From: Acanthaster planci
Taxonomy: Eukaryota; Echinodermata; Asteroidea; Valvatida; Acanthasteridae
NCBI RefSeq assembly: GCF_001949145.1
Contig: NW_019091515.1
Span: 25,575 to 89,574 of the forward strand
Direction of reading: 5' to 3'
DNA: 64,000 nucleotides
Both the position numbers and the translations under genes were made by a program. The notes beneath the pieces are model-generated. The model worked only from the letters and a program-made list of their open reading frames with translations, had not been told where the DNA came from and did not search any database. Of this stretch, positions 36,801 through 48,888 are shown one piece after another. How positions within the stretch are numbered: position 1 is the first letter of the stretch; each line of letters opens with the position of its first letter.

Positions 36801-39800
36801 TGTTTACATGCGTGCATGTACTTCCAGCACCAACAAACTTTTGCCTTTTATAAAGATCAACTCTATATTTTTTTTTAATTTTTTTTTTACCCAGTAGCCT
36901 TCATGTTCAATTACTGGAACATGGAGGCAACTACACCAGCATGCGTCAGTCTAGGTCATGGAATGGAAATTCGAGTCTCGTTCATTCGCAGTTTTTTTTT
37001 TTTTTTTAATTGACATAAGTTTGTTGACACAGATGCCAGCGCTGCAGCGGGAATCGGCCGATATTAAAGTGAAGTTGCCGGCACTCAAAAGGGCCGGACA
37101 TTCCCTCGTTCTGCGCCTGGCCGCGAAGGCTGTCAATCATCTGGAGGTCATCTCGAGCATCTGTAAACGTGCTTGCGGTGCAATCTTAAAGGCATCATGT
37201 CACAGAATTTCTCTTTAATGGATGTGGCATTTAAGCGTTTAAATGTCAAAATAAAACAAATTCTAAGTCTGTTCACAGTTTGTGCCAAAAGCAAACAGAA
37301 CACAAATTTTGTAGCACCATGGTCTTGTACATTTACGGAATGTAACTGGTATGTACATGTATTTCAGACATACGTTCTTGTGAAATGTGCCAGTTAAATC
37401 ATAGGTTGTAAATTTCCCCCATCTTTAGAGGCACCTTGGTACCGGGTGCCGGTATTTGATCAGATTTTAGCCTCAAGAATGTTAATGTGCTTTGAAAAAA
37501 AAGGTACATGTACATGTATAGACATGTGTTGTATATGCCGTAGTACATGAATGGTACTTAATGGTACCAGTGCATGTGCATGTACATGTAGACTGCACCT
37601 CTGTAAATTATGTATATATACATGTGCCATTTTGATGTTTTCAGATTGCCTCGGGCCCAACTTTTTGCTAGCTGTATACATGTGCATTTCCTGCATGCGA
37701 TTAAAAGTCTTACCGAAATGGCAAAACAGGGTGTGAATTGCTTTTTTGTATATGTATTTGAGATACATTAAAGTACATTTACATGTACATGTTTCAAAAT
37801 TGATGTTGGACAGTAACAAACATTCCCCAACTGCTTTCAGTGAGCTGCATGTACTTTACAGTTCATAATTTATTGAGCAAACCTCCCCAACCCTGCAAAG
37901 TCCGTCTGAGGTAGCATCATATTGACAGTGTTCTCCTTTACCACAAACTGCTTGGGAATTTTTCAGATGTTGAAAAGAGGGACAGAGAAACAGAAATCAG
38001 AATGAGTTGTCCCATCAGCTTGAACGGTTTCATCCTAGACGGACTTCGACAGAGCACAACAAAGCAAAACAAGTTGTCTCATCAGTTCTTCCATACATTT
38101 TCCTTAGGACTGAATTTTGCACAAGAAATCAAGACAGCGCCTGCAGGTCTTAATTCTTTCTTGTTTTTTTGTTACCTTCTCCAGCAAAGCTCCTTACGTT
38201 TTGGCAGCAGCCATTGCTCGGGCCACTGTGGACATCGTCCTCAGCAAGGACCTCACGATATTCGTTGTGGATGACGAAGGAAGATACGGTGATGATGATG
38301 ACATCACATGCACATGTAAGGAAGTCTTTCATCTCATTTTAAGAGAGTCAGTGTTATGTTTTGTCGTCGTGGGAATTGTGACAAGTTCTTGTGGTCATTC
38401 CTTGAGTCATTTCTAAAGCCACTGTTTGCGCGTGCTGTGCTAAACAATTTTACCACCACCGACTGTCCAGATGGTTCATAATCCACCAATGTTCATAGAA
38501 TTTGAAAGGGGAACTCCACTTAATGCAACAAAATGAAAAAAAATTGAAACGAAATGCAACAGAATGCAACAAAGTGCAACAGAATGCCACAAAACCCAAC
38601 TGTGGGTTTTGTGGCATGTTGCATTGTACTGGATAAATCTCAACCTGAGCGTGATGCAGTTGCACAGCATGCTCTGCCACTCATCTGGCCTGCTGGATCC
38701 AATCCGCGTTGAGCGGAAGCATCCCCCCCCATCATCTGTTGGGAAGAGCCATGCTGACAGGGAGTGTTCATTTTGTTGGAAGCGCCGCGAACGCAACGCA
38801 TGCATCTCATAGTTGTTCTTTTGGTCATGCTCGGGGCCCATAGTATACAAAAACCTGTGACCATTGTTGCATTTAGCATGGGGAAGGGTGGATATGATGC
38901 GGATAACCGATAAATTGATGAGGAATCTAAATACTACAGCATTAAGGAAGTCAGGAAAGAGACAGGACAATATGCGAAAACTTGTACAACCATATAAGGT
39001 TCGCTGACACGCCGTACAAGAAACAAAATGAAAAGAAAAACAAGCCGGGAAGATGGCTACATGTGCTGATACATGCATTGTATTTAGAAGAACATGTGAT
39101 GTACATACAGTCCCTGAATATGATACGATCGTGAAGGTTAAAAAAAATGAATGCACCTTGGTGGTATTGTTGAGAAACAGGTTATTTAAAGGTTTCAATG
39201 GATGGAAATTCCTGTGAATTTCCACAGGTCAGCATTTCAACCCAAAAGTAAGCCTGAGTCATGACACACTGTGAACATGTACGTGAATGAGCGAAGAAAG
39301 TGCAGATGGATAAACATATACATGTACTTTGAAGTATAACCACTTAATAGTACATGTACCAGTACGACATGTAGATGTAGATTTAATACTGCCTGCACCC
39401 TGATGAGAAAAATCACCTCATCTCAAAGCTGTGAAAGCTGCACTTGCTCACACAAAATGGAAATCATTCACCCACCTGTACACTTGCTTATGTTTTTGGT
39501 TTCCTTTGAACTGTCTGACGCAATTTCAGTTTCACAGTGGTGTCAAGTTTAGTTCTGAGTCATGTCTCCTCGAGTATTTCAGTTTACAGCTGTCTGAAAA
39601 CCTCCCACAATGGAAACCAGCCTCCCCCCCTTGTTTTTCCATTTTTAACAATTTTCGGCAACAGTGTACGATGCGGGTCAGATCTTCCCGTTGGTGTGGA
39701 CCACTGTCAATGACCTGTGCGAGCGCTGGAAGACGGACCTGCCCGACCTGCGTCTGCCCCCGCGCCTCCACCAGGTCTCCCTCTACGCCGTCAAGAACAC

Positions 39801-42800
39801 CCGCAAGAGGATGGAGGATAGGCACGTCATTGTGCCCGACCTAAATGCGCTCTTTAATCTCAAGGTTGGCGGGTCCACTTCAAGATTTCCATATTTGTGA
39901 GAAAAACTGTAAAGTCATCCCAGGAAGAACACCTTTTTTTTTTTTTACGCTAATGAGATTTCCATATTTGTGAGAAAAACTGTGAAGTCATGCCAGGAGG
40001 AAACCTCAGTGCTGCATTGGTTGATGCACGAAAAACTCCTGCACTTTTATTTAGATTTTGCAGGCCCAACTTTTCTTTTCTTTGGTGATTCAGAGTTGTG
40101 GAAGGGCAGAGCAACAAGCAAGCAACTATCCCACAGAAACAATATCAGCAAGTAAATGTACTGAACCATGTCTTCCTTGGATGACATCACAGGAACAGTG
40201 CCCTCAGTTGTCCAGGAAAGCATTAATAATTGAACAATTTAAAAAAAACTGCACTTTTCAATGCATTTAACCTTAACAGGATGCCAAATAGTTTTCATTC
40301 GTTGAAGAAGAGTATTAAGGTGCAGAAAAATTGTCTTAGAAAACTTCATTGCAGCTACACTTTAAGGAACAGTAAACTGAAGTCACATACATTTTATATC
40401 AGCGCATCGAGCACAACCTTTTTGAGGGATTTACTTTGTTTCAACTTTCTGATGCCTACCAATTCAAGCGCAGGTATGCAGTTCTTCTCCCAAAGGGGGG
40501 TTCAAATGCATTTCCTGGTTCATTTTCTGGGCACGTATCTTTAAATCCTGAACAAACGTGCACCCCTAGGTTGTACTGTTCATGTACGCATCAGTGCGTC
40601 CTCACAGACTTATTAGAAACAGCGTGGGTCTCTTTGAAGTCTGGGCTAATTTAATTGCGGCCTGATGGACCAGTTACAAGAAATGACGCACTTGTGCAGT
40701 AATTCCAGCCACAAGGGGCTACCCAGGAACACATCCTACATACATGATGTATCAGCGCATTAAATTGCATGTGACACAGTACACAGAGTGGATCACCTGT
40801 TTAGCTCATTAGTGACATTGCAGATAAGCTGGGCTCTGCACTGTGGGCAGTACCTGCCTCAGCGTACTATGACATTGATGCTGTTTGTCCCAGATGAGCA
40901 ATAACATTGGTTTGGGGCCCTCGTTGCACTTTGTACCTTTTGGAGAAGATTCTGAATCTGCTTTTTCAGGATACGGATTCTAGCTGACCTGGGGAAAAAC
41001 GGATATCAGCTGAATTCAGGACACTACTTCACGTGTAAAACTGATACTGTAGATCGAAAAGCTGAGTTAAAGAATATGATTTCACTTGGGTTTTAGGAAA
41101 CCGTTTCAGCTATTTTAGAAAGCAACTTCAAGGAAGCTTCTTTAACTTGATGGTGGTAAACAAAATCCAGCTTTTAAGGTTGCACTGTCTCAGTGTTTAC
41201 GTGGAGGTGCCAATATCTCAGTGTTTACGTGGAGGTGCCAATATTGTAATTTTCTTTGTGACAGTTGAAAATAAAGACTGGAAATCTCTTTATGATCATA
41301 TTGTTGAAAAATTTGGAGCCAATAACTCAAGACAAGATTTTGTGACAGTGAGTTTGTCACATGTTATCAAGCGTACCACATGCCAGCTAACCAGTGTCAC
41401 CATTCTCCTTGACAGAATGACAAGGAGAGGTCTTTCTATGCCGTCTATGATGGCCACGGGGGCACGGACGCTGCCATGTACGCCTGCCAGCATCTCCATG
41501 GCAACGCCATCCGGCAAGACTGCTTCCTGGACGACCCCTCCAAGGCGCTGGCCAAATCATTCCAGATCACCGACGAGGGCTTCCTGAAGAAAGCACGTAG
41601 GGAGGTACGCAACAAGCCCCACTGAATTTCCCAGAGCTGCTGCGCTTAGAATTTTGCCAAGTGTAGAACAAGTTTGCTCAGCAAAAGCTGGTTATCCGCC
41701 TGAGAGGCACAGTATGTATATTGCTTGTGCCTGGTGCTGTACAAATGGTTGCTTAGTACATAAATTTGTTGAGCAAAATTTGTTTAATGATGAAAATGGA
41801 TCCAGTTTGGAAAAGAAATGCTCTAAAGTTTGTTTCAGAATAGAACTTTTGAAAAGTGGTACAGAAATCTTGTTTTCATTATGAAGTTCAAAAGAGAATG
41901 AGGGCCAGCTCATACTTGGAGCGAAGGCAAGCACGGGCACGATTTTGTGAAGTTAGGATAGTTGTGCTGTGAATTCATAGAAGTTTCAACAACGCAATCC
42001 AACTTTGCTCCAAGGGTTGTTTTATGGTGTCAAATTTGCTTTCCTTTTGCATTCACCTGAAGTGTGAATTGACTTTCGAGGACGATTTCTTCATTCCTGT
42101 TTGTTTATGTACCATCTACCCTTTTTGCCATGCGCATTGTTGTAGGGTTTAGGGAGTGGCACTACAGGTGTGGCGGTCATCATAGAATCGGACACGCTGC
42201 ACATATCGTGGCTGGGGGACTCCCAGGTGTATCTGATGAGAGAGGGTCAGCCTGTCACGCTCATGGAGCCGCACAAACCAGAACGACCGGTAAGGCAGGG
42301 TCACCAATCCCTGTATACTGACTGGATCGCGTTGGCACCTGTAGCTAGGCACAAGAGATGTTATTTGATCCCCAGTGTGCGCGTGTAGCCCAGCATGTGT
42401 CATTAACTTATGAGTTTGGTGCATAGATAGCTGTGGTAAAACAGATTGTAAAGTGGGAGAGGGGGGCAGACCATCAGGCATCAGCCATTCATAGACTGGT
42501 GCAGTAATCCCAGCTCCATTGTAGGACCTACCAAAGGGGGTCCTCACAGTCACAAAAGGGGGGGGGACGATTGGTGACTTTGGCCCACTGCTTCCACCGT
42601 CAGTGTGTATAGATCTAATTACATGCGTTTCCTAATCATTTCTAGATGTAGATGTTCTATCCAGTCAGCATTTTGGAGATCACAAACCTAAAGATATTTG
42701 GAATGTTCTGGAGGGAAAATGACAGTTCTAATTGGGAACTATTGCTCTTCCTAACTTAGAACAGCTGAGGACTTCCTGGTGTGTTATATGATTCAATCTT

Positions 42801-45800
42801 GGGAAAGCCTTCAGAGTCACTGTTGTATGTGATTTGCCAGCACCCAGCAGTCTAGTCTTGTGACTTTTGAAAGGGGGGTGAATTGATTTTTGTCATGTGA
42901 ATTACTCAACAGTTCCAAACATAATTCATTTTGAGTTCGAAAAAGTGTGCCGAGTTCTTAGAAGACCACAAGTTCCATATCCACCACCATCTTGATACTT
43001 GGTCTCAGGAGTCAAAAGACTCAGAGTTCTAAAGAGAATTTTGAGTCCCTAGCCACCCTCCCCACCCCCCAAAACGTAGAGTTCTTAATAGAGCACCAAG
43101 TTCCAAATATAATGTGAAGTTTTTTCGCTGTTCCGTGAGGAGGCAGCGATGCTCAACTTTCTGCTGTTCTTGTTTCAGACTGAGCAATATGTGGCTTTAT
43201 ATTTTGTGTTGATTTCCGGCTGTGAGCCATAACCTCTGTGGTTCTGGTTTAGAAATTGATCAACAAGGAAGGAAATGCATGGTATCATGGGGGAGTCCCT
43301 CATGAGTCACCCCCTCCCCACAACGCACCAAGGAAACAATTGACAATTTTTTCTTAGGGCTTCTTAGGGTTATGGGATTTCTGAAGCATCCTGGAAAAAG
43401 TTGGCCTAGGAAGTCATGGAAAGTCCTGCAAGGGCTGTTTTTGATGGGCTGCTTTGGGGATGTGATCATGGAGTAATGATAAATCTACAGGCTATCCTTG
43501 TGAGTCCATAGTAGTGGATATTGCAGTCTTCCAGTTCAAAATTTCAAACAACTTTTCTCTGCCAAATGGTAACAAATGTCTTGGCAATTATTATATGTTG
43601 GTCCCAGAAAGTCTGGGTAAAGTCAATGAATTAGGTTTTCAGATTTCTTTGAGAGTCACACAGTCAAAATTATTCTCATTCCCAACAGAGTCAATAAATA
43701 CTGAGTGAGGCCATTTCACTTAAACCATATGGGCCTAGAAGTTTCGTTATTGTAATTTTTTTGATCAAATTTCTCCATGCTGGGCTGAAGTTCGTAACTC
43801 TGATTTTGACAATTCCCGTCACCCACTAATAAATTTCACACATCAAAGGGAACATGTTGTCTGTGGAAAGCATTGGAAGTTGCAGGCAATGAAACTGGCA
43901 GAATGTGCATTTTTCCAGAAAATAGATCTCTCTCATTGGATGCCGTCTTTGCAGGAAAATTACAGCTGTGTAAACAATGCCAAAAGGCGCACGTGCAGAA
44001 AGCGGGCAGATGTTCTACACACGTGGGCGTGTTGATCCAAATATCTCTGAAATATGGCACAGCCAACGCGCGGCACAAAAATTTGAGGTCCAAACAAACG
44101 TTGCAGTCTTCAGGCTGTGACGTCCTTTGAGAGAGACCTGTAGCTTGCGATTCATTGGTCTGGTTTGACGTTTCTGACATTCTTGCGGCAGTCTATTTGA
44201 AGCGGTAATTCTGCCCCTTTCTGAATATCTCAACACAGGACGAAAGGAGCCGGATCGAGCAGCTGGGAGGTTGCGTCCTGTTCTTTGGAGTCTGGAGGGT
44301 CAATGGAACACTGGCTGTGTCAAGGGCCATCGGTCAGTATCAACCAGACCCTCCATCCAAATCCAATATTTTTGTAATTTTGAAGGATTCTGCCATGAAA
44401 GGCTACATTCTGAATTAGTGGCTGTGGCTTGGAATCACATGCAAACCTGTGGAAGCCACTCTAGCTGCTGTGGCTACTTCCTGTAGACATATATGTCCCT
44501 GTCAGCTACAGCAAAGACTTGGACACTGCCATAAGAGCCCAGCCAACATTGTATCAGCTTAGGGCAAAACCTTATATGAAACCTGTTGCCATTACTGGCT
44601 ACGTACAGGCTCAGTGTGTAGCTTTTAGCAAACGTGGAATTGGGCATAGAGTTTCCGTGCAGTGGGAGTGCAGGTTTGTGATATTTTTGGTCAAAGTTTC
44701 CGAGCCCCATTGCATTCGAAGAAGCTATGGACAGTTGGCTATATTTTATGACCCAGAGTGAATCGAGTTACAATTTGTCATAGCCGTGCTGGATATTTAA
44801 GGAGTCAAGAAGAGTCTGCCTTGATGGAATTCAAATTGATCTCCCTCATAGTGTCCATTTTCATCAGGATGCCAAACTGAGTGATGCATCAAAGCAGTGA
44901 GCTCAATTTGCTCTCTCTAGAGCGAACTTAAAACTTATTGAAAAGATAGCTTTAAGACCCATGTTACAGGGTCTTGTCAAATTTGGTATTGATGAAATGT
45001 ACTGCTCCTACTGGAGATCAGAAAGGCATAAAAGATTGTTAATGTCATTGAAACTAATTTTCTAAGGAGTTGATTAATTGATGCTGTTTTTGGCGTATAC
45101 AGGTGATCCCGACCAGAAGCCTTACATAAGCAGTGATGCCGACATGACCACCATGCCCCTAACGGGCAACGAAGACTGCATCATCATTGCCTGTGACGGG
45201 CTGTGGGACGTGGTGGAGCCCAAGGTCGTCTGCCGCATCATCCAGGAAAGTATCAACGGGGCCAGCGACATGGACTCAGTGGCCCACCGGCTCGTGGTGG
45301 AGGCCAAGACCAGCGGATCCAATGACAACATCACCGTGCTGGTGGTGTTCCTCAACCCCACCCAGCGAGAGATCAAGGACGAGGAGGAAGAGGTTGAGAT
45401 GGACGGGGCGGCTGACCCGGAGCAAGTTGATGAGAAGGAGGAGGAGGGCAGAGATGAAGATGAGAAGAAAGGGGATGGAGACGAACATCAGGACAGCATG
45501 GATTCTGAATCGGGCAGCCAGGATCCCCAGTCAGGCAGTCCAGATCCCCAGTCCGGCAGCCCGGATCCCCAGTTGGGCGGTGGGGACAGTACGCATGGCA
45601 CCAGCCCTGCTGAGCCCTCAGACTCTGAAACCAATACAGACAATGACAATCGTTCCAGACGGGGAAGTGACCTGACAACTCGTCGCCGTGCAGGGTCCCA
45701 ACCCACCAGCAACTTGGCCATCGGGAGCAGCGTCAGCCCCAGACAGGGGGAGGGGAAGCGCTTGGAAGCCCGGCGGCGATCCGGCTCGGATGACTCTGCC

Positions 45801-46229
45801 TACCTGTCAGGCTCCTCCCCTCTGGGCTCTCCCTACAGCATCACCCCCAAAGCCAAGAGCAGCACCCCCAAGAAGTCCATCAGCATCAATAGGCACCAGT
45901 CCTTTCCTTCATCGACAAAACGGCTCGGTAAAAACACCTGTCGAATTCGCAAGGCCCGTTCGGTAAAAACCACCAACAAGACCAATGCAGCCATCAGTGA
46001 CCTGGTCACACCCACCTCCAGTTTAGAAATCTCGTCGCAGGTGCAGCAGAGGGAGAACAACGCCAAACGGACTGCACCCGCCGTGTCCCACAAGTCCATG
46101 CCTGTCACCATCAAGCCCAAATCAGTGCAGGGTGCCAAGTCCATGCCGCGGCAGTCCGAAATGGTGGGAATGCTGAAGAACAAACCCAAGTTCACCAGCA
46201 AAAGTCGCTTTTCAAATCTGGACCCCTAG
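24897..46229 (+). CDS. PPM1E/F: PP2C-type protein phosphatase, PPM1E/PPM1F (POPX/CaMKP) group
   Basis: Seven exons: 24897-25072, 38185-38315, 39665-39864, 41416-41604, 42146-42289, 44239-44332 and 45103-46229. All are GT-AG and all phases close, giving 686 residues. The N-terminal region (about 1-135) matches PPM1F around EEIEGE and [10 protein letters not shown]. The PP2C domain follows, with RKRMEDRH (about 149-156), YDGHGG (180-185), SGTT (236-239), WLGDSQ (254-259), [15 protein letters not shown] (299-313), ACDGLWD (341-347) and SNDNITV (384-390). The metal-binding aspartates D181, D343 and D386 are present, so it should be active. This group dephosphorylates CaM kinases and PAK. The last exon adds about 285 residues: an acidic stretch, repeats of the GSPDPQS type (DNA 45513-45585), then a Ser/Arg/Lys-rich basic tail. 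That long tail favours PPM1E-like nuclear forms over short PPM1F. Intron 1 is 13.1 kb and carries no convincing nested gene. Confidence 0.95.
27748..28090 (+). repeat. Degenerate GTGTGAAAA / TTTTCCC minisatellite
   Basis: About eight to nine diverged units of roughly 35-40 bp, each like TTTCCCA(C/T)-TGTGTGAAAA followed by GTGTGAAAATG. The minus strand is fully open and would encode repeats such as [11 protein letters not shown], but the units vary in length and I treat it as non-coding. Confidence 0.8.
29056..29350 (-). repeat. Dispersed element family 2, copy 1
   Basis: The reverse complement aligns with 39946-40222 and 62045-62360. Shared blocks are CTAATGAGATTTCCATAT, GAG(C/A)AAAACTGTGA, GTCAT(C/G)CCAGGA, CATTGGTT, GATTTTGC, GATGACATCACA and the end block CACCCTCAGTTGTCCAG. 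About 290 bp with no coding frame. Confidence 0.8.
32467..32575. repeat. Inverted repeat with an ACATGTAC-type insertion in one arm
   Basis: The left arm reads GAACACAGAATAATATAGTG and continues CATCTGCGTC. The right arm is its complement, but where the left arm implies ACTATATTA the right has ACTACATGTACATTA. The arms are about 31 and 38 nt with a spacer of about 40 nt. Confidence 0.7.
36204..36284 (+). repeat. 27-bp tandem repeat, three copies
   Basis: Three head-to-tail units starting TCATTGGAACTTTAATGAGT, identical except for the last base of the third. Such identity implies a recent expansion, in PPM1E/F intron 1. Confidence 0.95.
37033..37147 (+). other. GC-rich exon-like block in PPM1E/F intron 1
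   Basis: After GTTGACACAG the plus strand turns GC-rich and open from an ATG (MPALQRES..., then [19 protein letters not shown]). A possible donor follows at GAG-GTCATC. Inserting it between PPM1E/F exons 1 and 2 would cause an early stop, so it is not a cassette exon there. I do not recognise the peptide. Confidence 0.25.
38523..38640. repeat. AATGCAACA short repeats and a hairpin
   Basis: Several copies of AATGCAACA(G/A) run into a strong palindrome in which GCCACAAAACCCA pairs with TGGGTTTTGTGGC around 38586-38614. This low-complexity block, with element copy B beside it, creates a long but spurious minus-strand open frame (38476-39225). Confidence 0.7.
38707..38845 (+). repeat. Dispersed element family 1, copy B (internally deleted)
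   Basis: Aligns with 58171-58390 through GAGCGGAAGCATCCC, GAGAGCCATG-like and GAGTGTTCATTTTGTTG blocks. It then loses about 80 bp relative to copies A and C before resuming at GGTCATGCTCGGGG. Same orientation as copy C. Confidence 0.7.
39946..40222 (+). repeat. Dispersed element family 2, copy 2
   Basis: Begins ACGCTAATGAGATTTCCATA and ends CCCTCAGTTGTCCAGGA. A partial duplicate of its first 50 bp (AGATTTCCATATTTGTGAG, then AAAAACTGTAAAGTCATCCC) lies immediately upstream at about 39882-39935, just past PPM1E/F exon 3. Confidence 0.8.
41188..41243 (+). repeat. 28-bp perfect tandem duplication
   Basis: Two identical 28-bp units starting TCTCAGTGTTTACGTGGAGG, about 170 bp upstream of PPM1E/F exon 4. 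Confidence 0.95.
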
Positions 46230-48092
46230 ACCTAGGTGGTCCCCTCCCCTCTCCCATTTGTCTGTGCACCCTGTGGCCTCCCAAAATCTGGTGTCCTGTC
46301 TTCATTTAGAGGTGTCCATTTGTTTGGCAAGGTTGTGGTGGTGAGGTTCCCTGTCCGGCCTGGAAACAGTGAGGTGCGGTGTCTGAAACTGCTTGTATAA
46401 AAGGGTGTGTCTTTGTCATGAGGGTTGGTCTTTGACTGTGAGGGTGCCTCGTTGGTGTCGTCACAGAGGCTCCCATCTCATGAAGACTGCCATCCTGATC
46501 ATAGCACCTGGCTAAGAGTTGACACATGAGTGGGAGACAAGGTGTCCTTGCAGATGATCACTCCTAATCCCCAGGACTTTCTTTGAGACAGTTCCCTTGC
46601 AACCCCCAGAATCCAACACAATCTTGGTGTGTCCTGATTTTGGTTAAAGTACACGTCCTTGCTCTTTACCAAAATCTAGACATATCAAAGACCCATGTAT
46701 AAATAAACATAACAGTGTCTGGCTGGGACAGTCCCAAACCTACCAAAATACTACATCAAGTACAGGCACTTCAAGTGGGCAGAGTAGAAAATCTGCATAA
46801 GATGGATGTACCCAGGCGAGATTTAAAGAGGGGACAAAACTGTTTTGGTTGACTTCTGGTAAATTGGATCCTCGACTTCTCCAAGAGGTGTTCATGTATT
46901 CATCGTTGGTGGGACCTGTCATGAAATGATCATGTCTTGTGAATGTTGAGGTGCCTTTTTATTTTCCCAGTTCCTGTAGGGGATAGGAGCCAGCCAGTGT
47001 CACATGGCTGATCAGTTAATCTGTTGGATCCTAAAATGGACTTAGTTTTGCCACCTGACAGGGTGTAAAAGGAAGGATCAGTGTCTGGTAAGATCAGATA
47101 CATTCACAGCGGAGTGAAGTGTTTCCTGATATAATACAAAACCCAAACGGTCTGATGTTACATGTTGCACAACTCTTTATGAAATAGTTATATATTTTTA
47201 GGTGGATGTGCTAATTTTTTTTTTATCGGTAGCAAAAACACAAGAAATTTAAAAGTGTTTCCAATCTTCGAATAGTCGAAGGATCACATTCCAAAACTTG
47301 ACAAAATGCACAATTTTTGAAGAAACATTCAATGAATACATTCGAGGTATTTCCATATTGCTAAATACTTTGATATTTTTATCTCGCAACTGAAGCAGGT
47401 TTTTTATTCTCGTGTTCCTTTTACAGATCATTTTCTTAGATGGGTCCAAGGTCTTACACTGTGTCAAAATTACCGAGGGATTATTATACACGTCTGAGGC
47501 AAATAGCTGTATCCACTAACCAGTGGCTTTCATAAACGTGCTATGAACAGTTGTAGCCAACTAATTTAGACATGCTCACCCAAGTTGTAACTGAGCCCAT
47601 CACACGTCAAAACAGTCCAGGGATGTGATTTCTCCGTTTTTGTCCCGGTATTTTGGGCCTCAAAAGTCGACCCTCGTGAATCGCACAAAACCGTTGAGAA
47701 AATCAGGGGGGGAGTTACAATATGCTAATTAAATATTCATATCACGCATGCATGCCAAAATGAACCGAAGAATAGACTTACATGTACTTGTTTATTCTTT
47801 CTTCTCGAGGATCAGACACGTCGGACTACCTCGTACGTCTGCGTTATATTTACAATGTACACTGTACTTGTATACAATGTACTGTACGTACAACGTACGT
47901 TTGCATTTCTCACACGTCCTCATACCTGAGAACGAGGTTTTACAAGACTGGTATCTCGCGGGCATTATATGTGAGTAAAATGTGAGACCTGGCGCTCGTA
48001 TCGAGCCCAGCTGCGCCGTACATACGCACACTGCTGTGTAAACCGTACGCACACGATTTGACTACACACACTTATAAGAACGATGGCAACAC
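46230..48092. other. PPM1E/F 3' UTR and intergenic region
   Basis: The first roughly 490 bp is 3' UTR up to the poly(A) signal at 46702. Beyond that is non-coding sequence with a patch of GTAC-rich palindromic words at 47850-47910. No gene seen. Confidence 0.55.
46702..46707 (+). terminator. Poly(A) signal for PPM1E/F
   Basis: AATAAA in the context TATAAATAAACAT, 473 nt past the stop codon. Confidence 0.55.
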
Positions 48093-48439
48093 NNNNNNNN
48101 NNNNNNNNNNNNNNNNNNNNNNNNNNNNNNNNNNNNNNNNNNNNNNNNNNNNNNNNNNNNNNNNNNNNNNNNNNNNNNNNNNNNNNNNNNNNNNNNNNNN
48201 NNNNNNNNNNNNNNNNNNNNNNNNNNNNNNNNNNNNNNNNNNNNNNNNNNNNNNNNNNNNNNNNNNNNNNNNNNNNNNNNNNNNNNNNNNNNNNNNNNNN
48301 NNNNNNNNNNNNNNNNNNNNNNNNNNNNNNNNNNNNNNNNNNNNNNNNNNNNNNNNNNNNNNNNNNNNNNNNNNNNNNNNNNNNNNNNNNNNNNNNNNNN
48401 NNNNNNNNNNNNNNNNNNNNNNNNNNNNNNNNNNNNNNN
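48093..48439. other. Assembly gap (run of N)
   Basis: 347 undetermined bases. It may hide the 3' end of the LINE fragment to its right. Open frames through it are artefacts. Confidence 0.99.
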
Positions 48440-48888
48440 ACACATTCTCAGTGTTGGTCCGAACGTCGGCAGGAGTAGTACGGTTCACATTGTTTATTTT
48501 ATTCATTTTGACATAAATGTCACGGGTCATGGAAAGGTCGTTAAGACCCATATTCAAGCCACTACCCCGTAAAATACTAATATAAATTTACATAACAGGA
48601 TAGAGAACATGAGAAATTAACTGTGGATAAAGACAAAGAGTGCAAAATCACATTAAAAGTTGACAAAAATTTAAAAGTAAATTGCAACAGAACAGAAAAA
48701 TGAAGTAAAATGGTGAAAAACGGAAAAAAAAAAAACGTAGTCATTAAAATATACGAATAATTAAAAACCATAAGCAGCAATCCAAGTAACTATAAGGAAA
48801 AAAAAACAAGTAGATCATAAAATTAAATGAGAATTATAGAAAATATATTTTAGAATAAAAATAATGCAGTAAAAAAGGAGAATCTAAG

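Larger units (their letters stand above)
26700..37800. repeat. ACATGTAC-rich domain in PPM1E/F intron 1
   Basis: The self-complementary word ACATGTAC, often tandem as TACATGTACATGTACA, recurs many dozens of times over about 11 kb. Dense patches are at 26755-26900, 28890-28980, 30100-30200, 32085-32160, 33415-33500 and 37500-37600. A second palindromic word, (T)ACCGGTA(C), is intermixed (for example near 28215, 28850, 29950, 32130 and 34995). Copies occur sparsely elsewhere (25870, 39325, 47860, 49490). This is a short-word expansion rather than one contiguous microsatellite. Confidence 0.85.

Noticed and set aside
38476-39225. 249-codon minus-strand open frame
   Set aside because: It runs through the AATGCAACA low-complexity block and dispersed element copy B inside a PPM1E/F intron. 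It has no domain, and its codons resemble translated repeat. Treated as fortuitous.
45187-45721. Arg/Trp-rich and Pro-rich frames overlapping the PPM1E/F last exon
   Set aside because: Out-of-frame shadows of GC-rich coding sequence.
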